From Anaerolineae bacterium (GTDB lineage Bacteria; Chloroflexota; Anaerolineae; Epilineales; JAHCIE01), in contig JAHCIE010000020.1 of the NCBI GenBank assembly GCA_026129385.1, positions 1 to 21,217 on the forward strand: 21,217 bases of DNA, written 5' to 3'. The stretch's first letter is position 1; each line of letters opens with the position of its first letter. The notes under the pieces were generated by a model. That model was not told the origin of the DNA, made no database searches, and worked only from the letters and a program-made list of their open reading frames with translations. Below, one piece after another: positions 1 to 7,268 of this stretch. A program made the position numbers and the translations under genes.

Positions 1-102
1 TGCAAACACTTTGCACCCCGCGCCACGACGGCGCGAAGCAAGATATATTAGCAGTCCGTGGTGCTAGACCAGGGCGAGAGTCATCTCGTCGTGGCTCACG
101 CC

Positions 103-1266
103 TCACATTGCAGCCGCCTCGCGCGGGACGGCGAAGCGTAGCAAAGCCCCAATTCGCCCCAACGGCTCCAGACGCGCCGCCGCGCCGGGCGCGGTGATGG
201 TCAGCACGCGAGCGCCTTGCTCACGCGCCTGCTCGACGGCGACGGACACCACATCCTCAATCGTCAGTACCATGCCGCCACACACGGGGCACACCCCCGC
301 GCTCATAGCGAAGACTGCGCCGCACGTGTTACACCGCCCGCCGTGCGCGCTATAATCCTCGGTCACGATGAGCGTCTGAACCTGGCCCTGGCGCAAGGCG
401 TCCAGGGTATGGGCGAGGCCGGCCGTCCCCAGGTCACGCTCTGCCACCTCCGTGGCGAGGCGCTCAACTACGTCCCGCTGACTCTGCGCATCCATGGCGC
501 GCAGGATAGGGCGCACCCGGTCCTGTACCGTCTTGGGCGACGCCGACATGGGGATGTTCATCGTGCCCAGCAGTCGCTCGCGGAGGTAGGGGTGCAGGGC
601 ATCTTGAAACTCGGCGGCGAGGGTATCGGTCGCGCCGATGAGCAGTCGCTCAAAGGGCGTCTGGCGATAGATCGTGAACACCATGTCGGCCGTCTTCTTT
701 AGGTGGTGGCGCACCGCGTCGTCATGGTGGCGTTGCAGCCGCGCCTGCGACGGGCCGCCCTGGTCGTGGCGGCCGGGTACATCGGACAGAATATCGCCGC
801 GCTCCTCAATAGTATGGCCCGTGTCGCCGACCAGGAGGAAGATGCGGGCCTGATCCTTGCTCACCAGGGCCACGCACTGGGGCTGGTAGCGGTCTAGCAT
901 GCGAAACAGGGGCCGCACGTAGGCCGAGTGTCCCAGGCGGATGTCATTGCCCACGCGGTTGGGAAAGGCGTAACTCTGCCACAAGTCCCCCGCTGCGGAG
1001 GCAAACACGGCCACCCCCCGCGCCCCGGCGACCCGCTGGTCACGGACGTAGGCGCGGATACGCTCGCCATCGGCGGCGATAGATGCCCAGTCGGCATCCG
1101 TCCACTCGGCGCGTTTTTCGTCCAGGCGGGCCAGGAGGTTCTTCAGGCGGGTATTCCAGGACGCCTCGTCGGGGCGGCCCTTGTCGATATTCATGTAGAA
1201 GGAGACGACCGGCGCCGACGGGTTGGCGTAGCTTGCCAACTGCTCGATAGCTGTGCGCGTAATCAT
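103..1266 (-). CDS. baeRF10/Vms1-like release-factor homologue with zinc ribbon
   Basis: The 387-aa protein looks like a bacterial archaeo-eukaryotic release factor (eRF1/Vms1-like, baeRF family 10). The key motif is GRHDQGGPSQARLQRH at residues 165-180, which resembles the glycine/glutamine loop by which eRF1 and Vms1 act on peptidyl-tRNA. A four-cysteine zinc ribbon follows (C312, C315, C326, C329). The family is thought to act on stalled ribosomes or tRNA, so a ribosome-rescue role is inferred and not shown. The ATG start is supported by AAGGAG seven bases upstream. It is the last gene of a minus-strand run, 20 bp after the ParB-like gene. No signal peptide or membrane segment is visible, so it should be cytoplasmic. 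The family call is fairly firm; the biochemical activity is not. Confidence 0.8.
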   Translation of the reverse strand: MITRTAIEQLASYANPSAPVVSFYMNIDKGRPDEASWNTRLKNLLARLDEKRAEWTDADWASIAADGERIRAYVRDQRVAGARGVAVFASAAGDLWQSYAFPNRVGNDIRLGHSAYVRPLFRMLDRYQPQCVALVSKDQARIFLLVGDTGHTIEERGDILSDVPGRHDQGGPSQARLQRHHDDAVRHHLKKTADMVFTIYRQTPFERLLIGATDTLAAEFQDALHPYLRERLLGTMNIPMSASPKTVQDRVRPILRAMDAQSQRDVVERLATEVAERDLGTAGLAHTLDALRQGQVQTLIVTEDYSAHGGRCNTCGAVFAMSAGVCPVCGGMVLTIEDVVSVAVEQAREQGARVLTITAPGAAARLEPLGRIGALLRFAVPREAAAM

Positions 1267-1286
1267 AGAATCTCCTTTTGGACAGG

Positions 1287-2261
1287 TTAGCCCTCACCCG
1301 CATCGTTTTCGCGGGCCTCGTACTTCCCCAACAGATCCTCGACAATGGGCGGCACGTCGCCGTCGCCCGCCACGAAGCCCTTGACAGCCCGCACGACGCG
1401 ATCCACCGGCCCGCTTGCCTGCTGGCGGGCCAGGTCGGACGCCGCCATGCTGGGGTCGACCGCGTCGCTGTACTGGTCTTGCAGGTCCGCCAGGTGAAGC
1501 ATGGTCCACAGGTACAGATCGGCATCCGTGCGACCGGGGAAGTCGGCCATCAAGCCTGAGACGCGCACCGCTTCCACGGCGGGCAAATACACGTTGTCGT
1601 ACCAGCTCGCTACGGCCTCAGCGTAGGAGATCTCGGCGTCGCGTTCCAGACCCAGATACCAGCGGTGCACCTCGATGTGATGCAGGACTTGGGCATAGCG
1701 ACCCGGCGCGGTGAACTTGATGCTGGCGTCAGGGCGGAGCTGGTTGAGGTCGGTCCGCTCCAGAAAGTCGGCCTCCTCGACGGCCAGGATGATGCCATCG
1801 ACATTCATGTCCGGCGTGACGGGGGTCTTGAGAGGAATCTCAGTGACGGTGGCTTCGATGAACGTGGAGCCGTTGGTGCGGGCCACCGAGACGCGATGGT
1901 TGCCGTCGCGCACGAAGTAGACGTCGCCAAGCTTGTAGACATCGATGGCCGGGATGTTGTCCATGCGGTTGTAGGCCTCGTCGAGGCGGCGCCACCGCTC
2001 TGAGACATTCGCAGAGCGGGGCAAGAACTCGCGCGTGAAGTCGCGATAGCGGCCGACGCTGCCGACGATGGCATCCAGGGGAATCATCTGGGTTCCGCGC
2101 TGAATCTCCGATGTGGAACGCAAGCGGGTACGCACTGCCTCGAAGGGTACCAACGTCGTCGTATGGTGGGTGAGAATACTCATCGTGTCGTTGAACATCG
2201 CCCGCCGCCGGGCATCGTTGAAACGGCGGTCGGAATCCGCTGCCTCATGAATTAAGCTCAT
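1287..2261 (-). CDS. ParB/Srx-like domain protein of unknown role
   Basis: The 324-aa protein has a ParB-like core: a PLDAIVGSVGRYRDF segment at residues 61-75 and DVYFVRDGNHRVSVAR at 113-128. The DGNHR at 119-123 matches the nucleotide-binding GxxR-type box of ParB/sulfiredoxin folds. The remaining part, including PGRTDADLYLWTM near residue 245, is an alpha-helical extension I do not recognise securely; a DUF4032-like relationship is possible. No HTH of the chromosome-segregation ParB type is obvious, and no parA lies nearby, so a segregation role is unlikely. The ATG start has GGAG about seven bases upstream. It sits 9 bp after the frameshifted small gene and 20 bp before the baeRF10-like gene, so co-transcription is expected. 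It is probably cytoplasmic. Confidence 0.7.
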   Translation of the reverse strand: MSLIHEAADSDRRFNDARRRAMFNDTMSILTHHTTTLVPFEAVRTRLRSTSEIQRGTQMIPLDAIVGSVGRYRDFTREFLPRSANVSERWRRLDEAYNRMDNIPAIDVYKLGDVYFVRDGNHRVSVARTNGSTFIEATVTEIPLKTPVTPDMNVDGIILAVEEADFLERTDLNQLRPDASIKFTAPGRYAQVLHHIEVHRWYLGLERDAEISYAEAVASWYDNVYLPAVEAVRVSGLMADFPGRTDADLYLWTMLHLADLQDQYSDAVDPSMAASDLARQQASGPVDRVVRAVKGFVAGDGDVPPIVEDLLGKYEARENDAGEG

Positions 2262-2270
2262 ACTACTCTC

Positions 2271-2624
2271 CTACTCGACCACAATCAAGCGGGCTTCGCC
2301 GGTCTGTAGCTGAACGGGGATGGCGCGGTCCTCGACAAAGGCTGCTCGGTGGGATGAGAATCAGGCGTTCCGTGCTCCAGCTCGCCGCCTGATCGGTGGG
2401 ATACAGCTGGCTGACCGGCGGCGTCAACCCTTCGAGGCTGCCAGGCCCCAACAGGCTCGAGGGGGGGGGCTGAGGCGGCGTACCGGCAGGCGGTTGTCAC
2501 CCAGGGTATCCAGGCTGGCGAGGTGGGCGAGGGCGTCAGTGTGGGCCAGAATGCCGAGGTTGGCGAGGCGTGCTCCCGACGCCAGGGTAGCGACGTCGAA
2601 CGGGAGGGACTCAAGCATGGCCAC
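2271..2624 (-). pseudogene. Small gene broken by two frameshifts
   Basis: A small reading frame starts at GTG 2624 or ATG 2618 (MLESLPFDVATLASG...). It breaks at a run of nine G on the plus strand (2461-2469). Reading resumes in a second frame (SLLGPGSLEGLTPPV...) and shifts again near 2345. It ends in a third frame as AFVEDRAIPVQLQTGEAR and then LIVVE before a TAG stop at 2271-2273. The three pieces together would give roughly 115-118 residues. No single open frame covers the locus. It fits exactly between its neighbours (about 25 bp after the membrane-protein gene, 9 bp before the ParB-like gene), as a real operon member would. The breaks may be sequencing errors, at least at the homopolymer, or true decay. 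I do not recognise a family. Confidence 0.55.
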
Positions 2625-2647
2625 ATAGCCTTTCGCGGAGGGCGACC

Positions 2648-3346
2648 TTATTCCTCGTCGAGGTCCGGCTCGCCGCGTAGCTGCTTCAGTCGCTCGACGA
2701 CCGCCACGTTGGTCAGCAGAGCCACCAGGGGCGGGACGAGCAAGAACAAGGGAATGATGCTCGTCATGTTGGGGACCAGGACGAGCATCAGGCCCACGAC
2801 CAGGCCAATGAGGACAACGACCGGCAGGGTGTGGAAGGGGCTGCCGAAGGAGATCAGGAGGCTATTGCGTAGCGCAAGGGGAATCTTGGCTTCCTGCTGC
2901 TCCATCAGGATGGGGAAGACGAAGAGCTGGACGATGAACCACACAAACAGCACGGCCAGCCAGAGGGCCACGGCGAAGGGGACCCAGATCGCGTCCATTG
3001 CGCCGTAGAAGCGCAGGTTGAGAATAACGATGACCAGAACTAGCACGTCGAGGGCAGCTAGAATCCAGGACGGCACGGCGTAGCGGCGCATACCCGCCAT
3101 GAAGTGACCTGCGCTGCCGACGCGATCGTGGGCGAGGCGATTGGTGACATAGTAGGCGCCGGCGGTGGCGGGCGGTAGACTCACCAGCAGGACGGCGAGA
3201 GCGGCCAGCCAGCCGCCGAGTCCACCCGCGACCAGCGGCGGCCCCAGCGCCACCAGCGTCCACAGGGCCGCGACGATAATGAGGGTGAACAACTCCTCCC
3301 ATATCATCCGCAGGCCGCGACTCAGTACCCGCGTCGCGCTACCCAT
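2648..3346 (-). CDS. Polytopic membrane protein, DUF624/YesL-like
   Basis: The 232-aa protein has about six hydrophobic segments, near residues 18-37, 43-65, 92-115, 121-147, 174-194 and 196-215. A charged C-terminal tail ends in PDLDEE. The arrangement and the GSPFHTLPVVVLIGL segment resemble DUF624 (YesL-like) integral membrane proteins, for which no biochemical role is established. I chose the ATG at 3346 and not an in-frame ATG at 3451. The 35-residue extension would be arginine-rich and unlike a membrane leader, and it would read through an inverted repeat at 3376-3419; GGAGGCGGAG lies just upstream of 3346. It heads the minus-strand run that continues with the small frameshifted gene, the ParB-like gene and the baeRF10-like gene. 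The membrane location is firm; the family is tentative. Confidence 0.7.
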   Translation of the reverse strand: MGSATRVLSRGLRMIWEELFTLIIVAALWTLVALGPPLVAGGLGGWLAALAVLLVSLPPATAGAYYVTNRLAHDRVGSAGHFMAGMRRYAVPSWILAALDVLVLVIVILNLRFYGAMDAIWVPFAVALWLAVLFVWFIVQLFVFPILMEQQEAKIPLALRNSLLISFGSPFHTLPVVVLIGLVVGLMLVLVPNMTSIIPLFLLVPPLVALLTNVAVVERLKQLRGEPDLDEE

Positions 3347-3375
3347 ACCGTGACTCCGCCTCCGCTGAAAGAGTT

Positions 3376-3419
3376 GCCGCACGCGCCAGGCTCTCCATGC
3401 GGGAGCGTGGGCGTGCGGC
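3376..3419 (-). terminator. Inverted repeat between 3D-domain gene and membrane-protein gene
   Basis: Perfect 9-bp outer arms GCCGCACGC (3376-3384) and GCGTGCGGC (3411-3419) enclose a smaller imperfect hairpin (GCTCTCC/GGGAGC). It lies about 50 bp downstream of the 3D-domain gene stop and 30 bp upstream of the next gene's start. On the minus strand the tail is AACTCTTTCAG, with only short T runs, so it would be a weak intrinsic terminator. A leader structure for the downstream gene is the alternative. Confidence 0.35.
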
Positions 3420-3469
3420 CCTAGTTTGGCGCAGCTGACCTCGGAATGCAAGTTGGCTGGCCGCCGCCG

Positions 3470-4462
3470 TTACTTCAGGGGGGCGATGCGGCCGGGTTGC
3501 GATGCAGGCGCGCCGTTGTGTGCAATCCACTTGCCGATGGTATCCGCTGCTGGCTCAAACGTCAGGAAGCCTCGCCCCGTCTCGAAGAGGCTATGGTAGG
3601 GGTCGGCCAGATACAGACCGTCGGTGAGGGCGACGAAGTAGTTAGCGTTCTCCCAGATCGGCTCACGCGTGTCGGCGCGGGTGAGATGCACGATGCGCTT
3701 ACCGATGGGAGCTGCGGGATTGTACACCACATTCAGGCCGGCGACGCTCAGGGTAAGGTCGGTGCGTACATCCTGGGCGAGGCTCGTTTCAATGATCTGC
3801 TTGATGACGTCCCCGCGCAGGTGAAGCGTGATTCCGTGCTGTGACTTGGGCAAGACCGTCTCTGCGTTGGTTGCCGTCAGCTGCTCGGGCGCCAGGTCGC
3901 CACTTAGCGTGCCGTTCTGAATCAGGCCAATATTGGCATTGTAGTGCTGACGCAAGACCTCGGCCAGCCCGTTGCCCAACAGGTTTTCGTTCTGCGTCGA
4001 GACGGACATGCCCGCGCCACGTGGTGACGCGAGGGGCGCTTCACCGATGGCAGCCAGGGCATCCTGCAACACTTGCTCGCCGTCCAGGTCATAGCGAATG
4101 ACAACCTCCCGCCAGCGCGAGCCGCCGATGCCCATGCCGTCCGGCATGAAGATGTCCAGTAGGTTGTTATGCACTCCCCCGCCCCGGTCATAGCAGGCGA
4201 AGAAGCCGAGATCGGGCACTTCAAACACGGTTCCGAAGTCAAACTCGCGCCCGCAGGCGGCCAGGCCCCACTGGGCGGGCTTACCGGAGGCCGTGCGGCC
4301 ATTGCACGCCTTGACGGCGGCGATGGATGAGTCGCAGATGCGGTAGCCCGTCACGTGCATGCGGCGCGTCTCGTTGTCGGGTCGGCTGGCCGAGGCGACG
4401 CTGGTCAGCCCCAGCGCCAGGATGGCGGCGAGTATGAAAAATGGTAGCCTGGATCGCATCAT
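3470..4462 (-). CDS. Secreted 3D-domain / 5'-nucleotidase C-terminal domain fusion
   Basis: The 330-aa protein begins with a signal peptide: basic MMRSR, a hydrophobic core, and likely cleavage after ASA near residue 26. Residues about 35-105 match a 3D (three-aspartate, double-psi barrel) domain. Visible marks are VTGY, NGRTASG, FGTVFEVPDLG, YDRGGG with D92, and LLDIF with D103. Residues about 155-300 match the 5'-nucleotidase C-terminal domain: IQNGTLSGD, VLPKSQHGITLHLRG, LTLSVAGLNVVYNP and YFVALTDGLYLADPY. The metallophosphoesterase domain that normally precedes this C-terminal domain is absent. Roles are inferred: the 3D part may act on peptidoglycan, and the C-terminal part may bind a nucleotide or another ligand outside the cell. 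GGGGGGAA precedes the ATG. A promoter at 4732-4760 implies a leader of about 260 nt. It is monocistronic or weakly linked to the next gene. Confidence 0.75.
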   Translation of the reverse strand: MMRSRLPFFILAAILALGLTSVASASRPDNETRRMHVTGYRICDSSIAAVKACNGRTASGKPAQWGLAACGREFDFGTVFEVPDLGFFACYDRGGGVHNNLLDIFMPDGMGIGGSRWREVVIRYDLDGEQVLQDALAAIGEAPLASPRGAGMSVSTQNENLLGNGLAEVLRQHYNANIGLIQNGTLSGDLAPEQLTATNAETVLPKSQHGITLHLRGDVIKQIIETSLAQDVRTDLTLSVAGLNVVYNPAAPIGKRIVHLTRADTREPIWENANYFVALTDGLYLADPYHSLFETGRGFLTFEPAADTIGKWIAHNGAPASQPGRIAPLK

Positions 4463-4725
4463 AGATTCCCCCCAATAGGTCCAGGTGTGGGCAACTTCTG
4501 GGTCAGGCTGTCCACCACGACATGCGCACCGAACGCGCAGGATCGTCGCCGCCTGGCTACAAAAATAGCCGTCGCGAGCGGGCCAGCGCCCGTCACGTCG
4601 GCTAGGGACAGAACACGCTATACGGTCGTTCGGGAGCGACGGTCGAGCGTCGACTCGGCGGAGGCTCGTCGTTCCTGGTCATAGGCGGCGGTGTCCACGC
4701 AAGAGGTTGGTCTCTCGTCGGGTCG
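4463..4725 (-). other. Long 5' leader of the 3D-domain gene
   Basis: No convincing gene is seen here on either strand. If the promoter at 4732-4760 is used, this is an untranslated leader of about 260 nt. On the minus strand it contains a small hairpin GGCTA-TTTTTG-TAGCC (near 4553-4568) and several GC-rich inverted segments. I could not match it to a known riboswitch, including the ydaO/c-di-AMP class often found ahead of cell-wall genes. Confidence 0.35.
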
Positions 4726-4731
4726 CCGCAG

Positions 4732-4760
4732 AGTATACGTCGATATGGGGCCAGGGTCAA
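4732..4760 (-). promoter_or_regulatory. Sigma70-type promoter for the 3D-domain gene
   Basis: On the minus strand there is TTGACC (4755-4760), a 17-bp spacer, and TATACT (4732-4737). It directs transcription toward the gene starting at 4462. The -35 box overlaps the T-rich tail of the rpsU terminator hairpin. Confidence 0.6.
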
Positions 4761-4762
4761 AC

Positions 4763-4788
4763 CGACGCCGGTCCTGCGACCGGCGTCG
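4763..4788 (-). terminator. Intrinsic terminator of rpsU
   Basis: A perfect 10-bp stem, CGACGCCGGT (4763-4772) and ACCGGCGTCG (4779-4788), closes a 6-nt loop. It lies 26 bp downstream of the rpsU stop. The minus-strand tail is GGTTTGACCC, a modest T stretch. Confidence 0.65.
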
Positions 4789-4814
4789 ATGAAACGTCTG
4801 TTGTCAGCGGCGAT

Positions 4815-5021
4815 TTACTCGCGGCTCGACTGGGCCTGCTTCCACATCTTGCGCTGGAGCTTGCGCGCCGACTTCTGGCGCTCACGGCGGCGCTGCTCGC
4901 TCTTGGAGACAAACCACTGGCGGCGGCGGTACGCGCTGAGGACGCCGCTCTTGGTTACTTCCTTGCGGAAGCGCTTGAGCAAGCTCTCGAAACTCTCACC
5001 CTGACGAAGGTCCACTGTCAC
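4815..5021 (-). CDS. rpsU: 30S ribosomal protein bS21
   Basis: The 68-aa basic protein has the bS21 pattern: TVDLRQGESFESLLKRFRKE near the N-terminus, then a strongly basic helical tail (RRRQWF, EQRRRERQKS, ARKLQRKM). Length and composition fit the family. bS21 binds the small subunit near the anti-Shine-Dalgarno region and assists initiation. The start is GTG at 5021, chosen because a strong AAGGGGGTGAT Shine-Dalgarno sits five bases upstream. It has its own near-consensus promoter (5051-5079) and a hairpin terminator (4763-4788), so it looks monocistronic. Confidence 0.93.
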   Translation of the reverse strand: MTVDLRQGESFESLLKRFRKEVTKSGVLSAYRRRQWFVSKSEQRRRERQKSARKLQRKMWKQAQSSRE

Positions 5022-5050
5022 TACGAATCACCCCCTTCCACAACCGCGAA

Positions 5051-5079
5051 AGTATAGCCGAGATCGACAGGCGGGTCAA
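5051..5079 (-). promoter_or_regulatory. Promoter of rpsU
   Basis: On the minus strand there is TTGACC (5074-5079), a 17-bp spacer, and TATACT (5051-5056). Predicted transcription starts near 5044, about 20 bases before the GTG start codon. Confidence 0.75.
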
Positions 5080-5123
5080 TTATCCTGCTCAATCGTTGGC
5101 GGCGCGCGTGCGCCAGGAAATGG

Positions 5124-5153
5124 GCGCCGCGCCGGGGGCAGCCGGCGCGGCGC
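5124..5153 (-). terminator. GC-rich hairpin after the 101-aa gene
   Basis: A perfect 12-bp stem, GCGCCGCGCCGG (5124-5135) and CCGGCGCGGCGC (5142-5153), has a 6-nt loop. It lies 30 bp downstream of the stop at 5184. On the minus strand the tail is CCCATTTCC, so the U-tract is poor but the stem is very stable. Confidence 0.5.
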
Positions 5154-5183
5154 GGAGGAGGGGAGGAGAAGATGAGTTCTCGG

Positions 5184-5489
5184 TCAGGCCGCGCGCCGCC
5201 GCCGTCGCGGCGCGGTGTCGACGCCGTTGGCCGCCGTTTCCGCCTGTGTGGCGGGCGCAGGCTGAGCGTCTGCGGCCATGCCGACCCAATAATGGTGGGG
5301 GCGAATGCTCGCGCGCGTGCGCAACTCGAAGCCGGGCACACGGGTCTCGCTGTCTAGCATGACTGGGTTGACGTAACAGGTATTGGCGGCGACGCCGAAC
5401 TTCTCGCGATAGCGCTCGGCGGCCTCGTACACTTTCTGAGCCAGCGGGGTCTTGGGGTTCTGATCGTACCACAGAATGCCGATGTTCAC
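5184..5489 (-). CDS. Hypothetical 101-aa protein
   Basis: The 101-aa protein starts MNIGILWYDQNPKTPLAQKV and continues with a YREKFGVAANTCYVNP stretch. The last 25 residues are low-complexity (alanine, proline, arginine) and end in RRRRRAA. I do not recognise a family. The N-terminal two thirds looks like a small folded domain with one cysteine (C39). The GTG start at 5489 overlaps the stop of the upstream gene (GTGA), which suggests translational coupling. No signal peptide or membrane segment is seen. It belongs to a two-gene unit with the membrane/proline-rich gene, downstream of lexA and ftsK. Confidence 0.65.
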   Translation of the reverse strand: MNIGILWYDQNPKTPLAQKVYEAAERYREKFGVAANTCYVNPVMLDSETRVPGFELRTRASIRPHHYWVGMAADAQPAPATQAETAANGVDTAPRRRRRAA

Positions 5490-5899
5490 GGTGACACTCC
5501 TGGCGCTGACTCGTCATCGCCGACAACGTGGAACTCGCGGGGGGCAAGGGGTGGGGTGGCTGGCGTCTCCCAATACGAGGGCATAGGGCGATAGCCCGGC
5601 AGACTCGGCGCGGGCACGACGACGATCTGGGGCATGGGCGGCTGATAGGGCACGGTTGGCGCCACGACCTGCGGCAGGCGTGACGCCGGCGCATCGCCCT
5701 CGTCGCCGCTATCAGCGGACTGGCGTCGTGTGGCGTACAGCACCAGCAAGGCGACCGGCAGGCTGCTAAGCACACCCATCAGCACCCCCACCACGACCGC
5801 CATCGCCTCGGAGCCGAGCTTGAGGGCCACGACGGCCCCCAGGCCGGCGCAGAAGGCGACCAGACACAGCCGAAATAGAGCGCGCATAGCGAACCTCAT
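5486..5899 (-). CDS. Small membrane protein with proline-rich tail
   Basis: The protein has 137 aa from ATG 5899, or 133 aa from a second ATG at 5887, which has the better Shine-Dalgarno (AGGT six bases upstream). There are two hydrophobic segments at about residues 6-27 and 31-55. A hydrophilic, proline-rich tail follows (PTVPYQPPMPQIVVVPAPSL). No catalytic motif is seen and I do not recognise a family. The tail is probably cytoplasmic, by a positive-inside reading of the ATRRQ residues after the second segment. The downstream 101-aa gene overlaps by 4 bp. No clear promoter was found in the 157 bp upstream, so it may depend on read-through from the lexA-ftsK unit. Confidence 0.65.
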   Translation of the reverse strand: MRFAMRALFRLCLVAFCAGLGAVVALKLGSEAMAVVVGVLMGVLSSLPVALLVLYATRRQSADSGDEGDAPASRLPQVVAPTVPYQPPMPQIVVVPAPSLPGYRPMPSYWETPATPPLAPREFHVVGDDESAPGVSP

Positions 5900-6034
5900 G
5901 CCGTCTCAGGGGGCTGGTAGACAGGGTGCGGGCCGGGTGGGGCGCGGGCAGGGGTCCAGGATTGCAGGTGTCGCTAGACTAGTGGTGGGTTTCCGGAAGC
6001 TCGGTAAACACCCCACGCCCCACCGACTCGCGTC

Positions 6035-6057
6035 GGGGCGCTTGCGGAGAGCGCCCC
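6035..6057 (-). terminator. Hairpin at the end of the ftsK-like gene
   Basis: A perfect 8-bp stem, GGGGCGCT (6035-6042) and AGCGCCCC (6050-6057), abuts the stop codon of the ftsK-like gene. The minus-strand tail is GC-rich (GACGCGAG), so this is not a classical U-tract terminator. It may only stabilise the mRNA end or weaken read-through. Confidence 0.35.
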
Positions 6058-7238
6058 TATTTAACCACGCGCAATGCGCCACGTCGCGTCGCCCGCGAGG
6101 CGAGGGGGTTCGACGCGCCGGAGAGACCCTCGGCAGGGGCATCCGGTGCGCCGACCGCCCGCCTCGTGGGGGAAGCGGCGGTGGTTACGTAGGAACCAGA
6201 TGGGCAAAGGGCGGTCGCCAACGGTAAGGGAGTCTCGCCTTCGCCCAGGTGAAGGGCCAGTTCGGCCTCGGTGCAATAGGCCGCCTGGAAGCGGTGCGTC
6301 GTGCCTTGCACGACCAGCAGGAAGTCGCCGCGCCCCGCCAGCCGCTCCGCGCCGCTGCGGGCAATGCCAGCGGCGACCCTCGCATCCTCGGCGCTGGCGA
6401 CGCTGCCGACCAGACGGGCCGGGAAGTTGGCCTTGACCAGCGAGCCGATGATGGCAGCGCTAGGCTTCTGCGTGCAGCACACCAGATGCAGGCCAGCTTC
6501 GCGCCCCCGCTGGGACAGGCGTGTCAGCGCCGCTGTCACCGTTGCACCGCCGACGAGAGCCAGGTCAGCCAGCTCATCAATGAAGGTGATGATACGCGGC
6601 AGGGTGGTGCCCTCATGGTCCCGCCGCTCCATCTCGCCTACTAGCCAGTCCAACAACGCCAGGGCCTCCTGGGGCGACTGGGCCACCGGGGCGAGCAGGT
6701 GCGGCAGGGAAGCGAAGGGCGCGTACCCCCGCCCCTTGGGGTCGATGAGCAGCAACCCCAGGTCAGCGGGTGAATTGTGGGCGGCCAGACTGGCGATCAT
6801 GCCACGCGCCAGGGCCGTCTTGCCAGAGCCGGTCGTGCCGCTGATGAGGGCGTGGGGCGCTTCTGGGCTGGCGAGCCGGAGCAGGATGGGTGTACCCTCG
6901 CCGTCCAGGCCGAGAATGGCCGTGTAGCCGGGCACGCGCGAGAGACGCTGTGACAGGTCGAACAGGCGCACGATGCCCCGGTCAGAGCGGGGAAACTCCA
7001 GGTCGATGGTCGTGCCGCGCCGCACGACGCGGCACGTCGCCGCGCCCAGGGACAGGGCCAGTTCTTCGGACAGGCGCGCGATCTGGCTGACCCGTGTGCC
7101 CATGGCCGGCGCGAGGTGGAAGCGCACCATCTGGGGCGTCACGGCCCCGCCGGTGACGCGGCCGTGGATACGATGGCTGGCGAGGACCGACTCGATTTGG
7201 TCTGCCTGGAAGTGCAGTTGACTCTCGCGCTTGCTCAT
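6057..7238 (-). CDS. FtsK/SpoIIIE-type DNA translocase, short form
   Basis: The 393-aa protein carries an FtsK-like ATPase. Residues about 10-110 resemble the FtsK alpha domain (GAVTPQMVRFHLAP, VSQIARLSEELALSLGA). The beta motor domain has Walker A GTTGSGKT (about residues 134-141), LLLIDPKG, Walker B IITFIDEL, and SQRGREAGLHLVCCTQKP. It lacks both the N-terminal membrane region of FtsK and the C-terminal winged-helix gamma domain; the tail is short and low-complexity. Such minimal forms pump DNA in chromosome handling or in plasmid/ICE transfer, and the sequence alone does not decide which. It starts 30 bp after lexA with GGGGAG upstream and no promoter of its own, so it should be induced with lexA during DNA damage. 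Confidence 0.82.
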   Translation of the reverse strand: MSKRESQLHFQADQIESVLASHRIHGRVTGGAVTPQMVRFHLAPAMGTRVSQIARLSEELALSLGAATCRVVRRGTTIDLEFPRSDRGIVRLFDLSQRLSRVPGYTAILGLDGEGTPILLRLASPEAPHALISGTTGSGKTALARGMIASLAAHNSPADLGLLLIDPKGRGYAPFASLPHLLAPVAQSPQEALALLDWLVGEMERRDHEGTTLPRIITFIDELADLALVGGATVTAALTRLSQRGREAGLHLVCCTQKPSAAIIGSLVKANFPARLVGSVASAEDARVAAGIARSGAERLAGRGDFLLVVQGTTHRFQAAYCTEAELALHLGEGETPLPLATALCPSGSYVTTAASPTRRAVGAPDAPAEGLSGASNPLASRATRRGALRVVK

Positions 7239-7268
7239 CGGGGCAGCTCCCCTGGCCGACGGCCTGAC

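Noticed and set aside
1..102. Possible terminator or gene end at the window start
   Set aside because: No clean stem with a T-run and no open frame with recognisable content.
3347..3451. 35-residue N-terminal extension of the membrane protein
   Set aside because: It is arginine-rich, reads through an inverted repeat, and has no ribosome site; ATG 3346 has a good one.
4487..4684. 65-aa plus-strand frame in the leader region
   Set aside because: It has arginine/serine-rich composition typical of chance frames, no ribosome site, and no recognisable domain.
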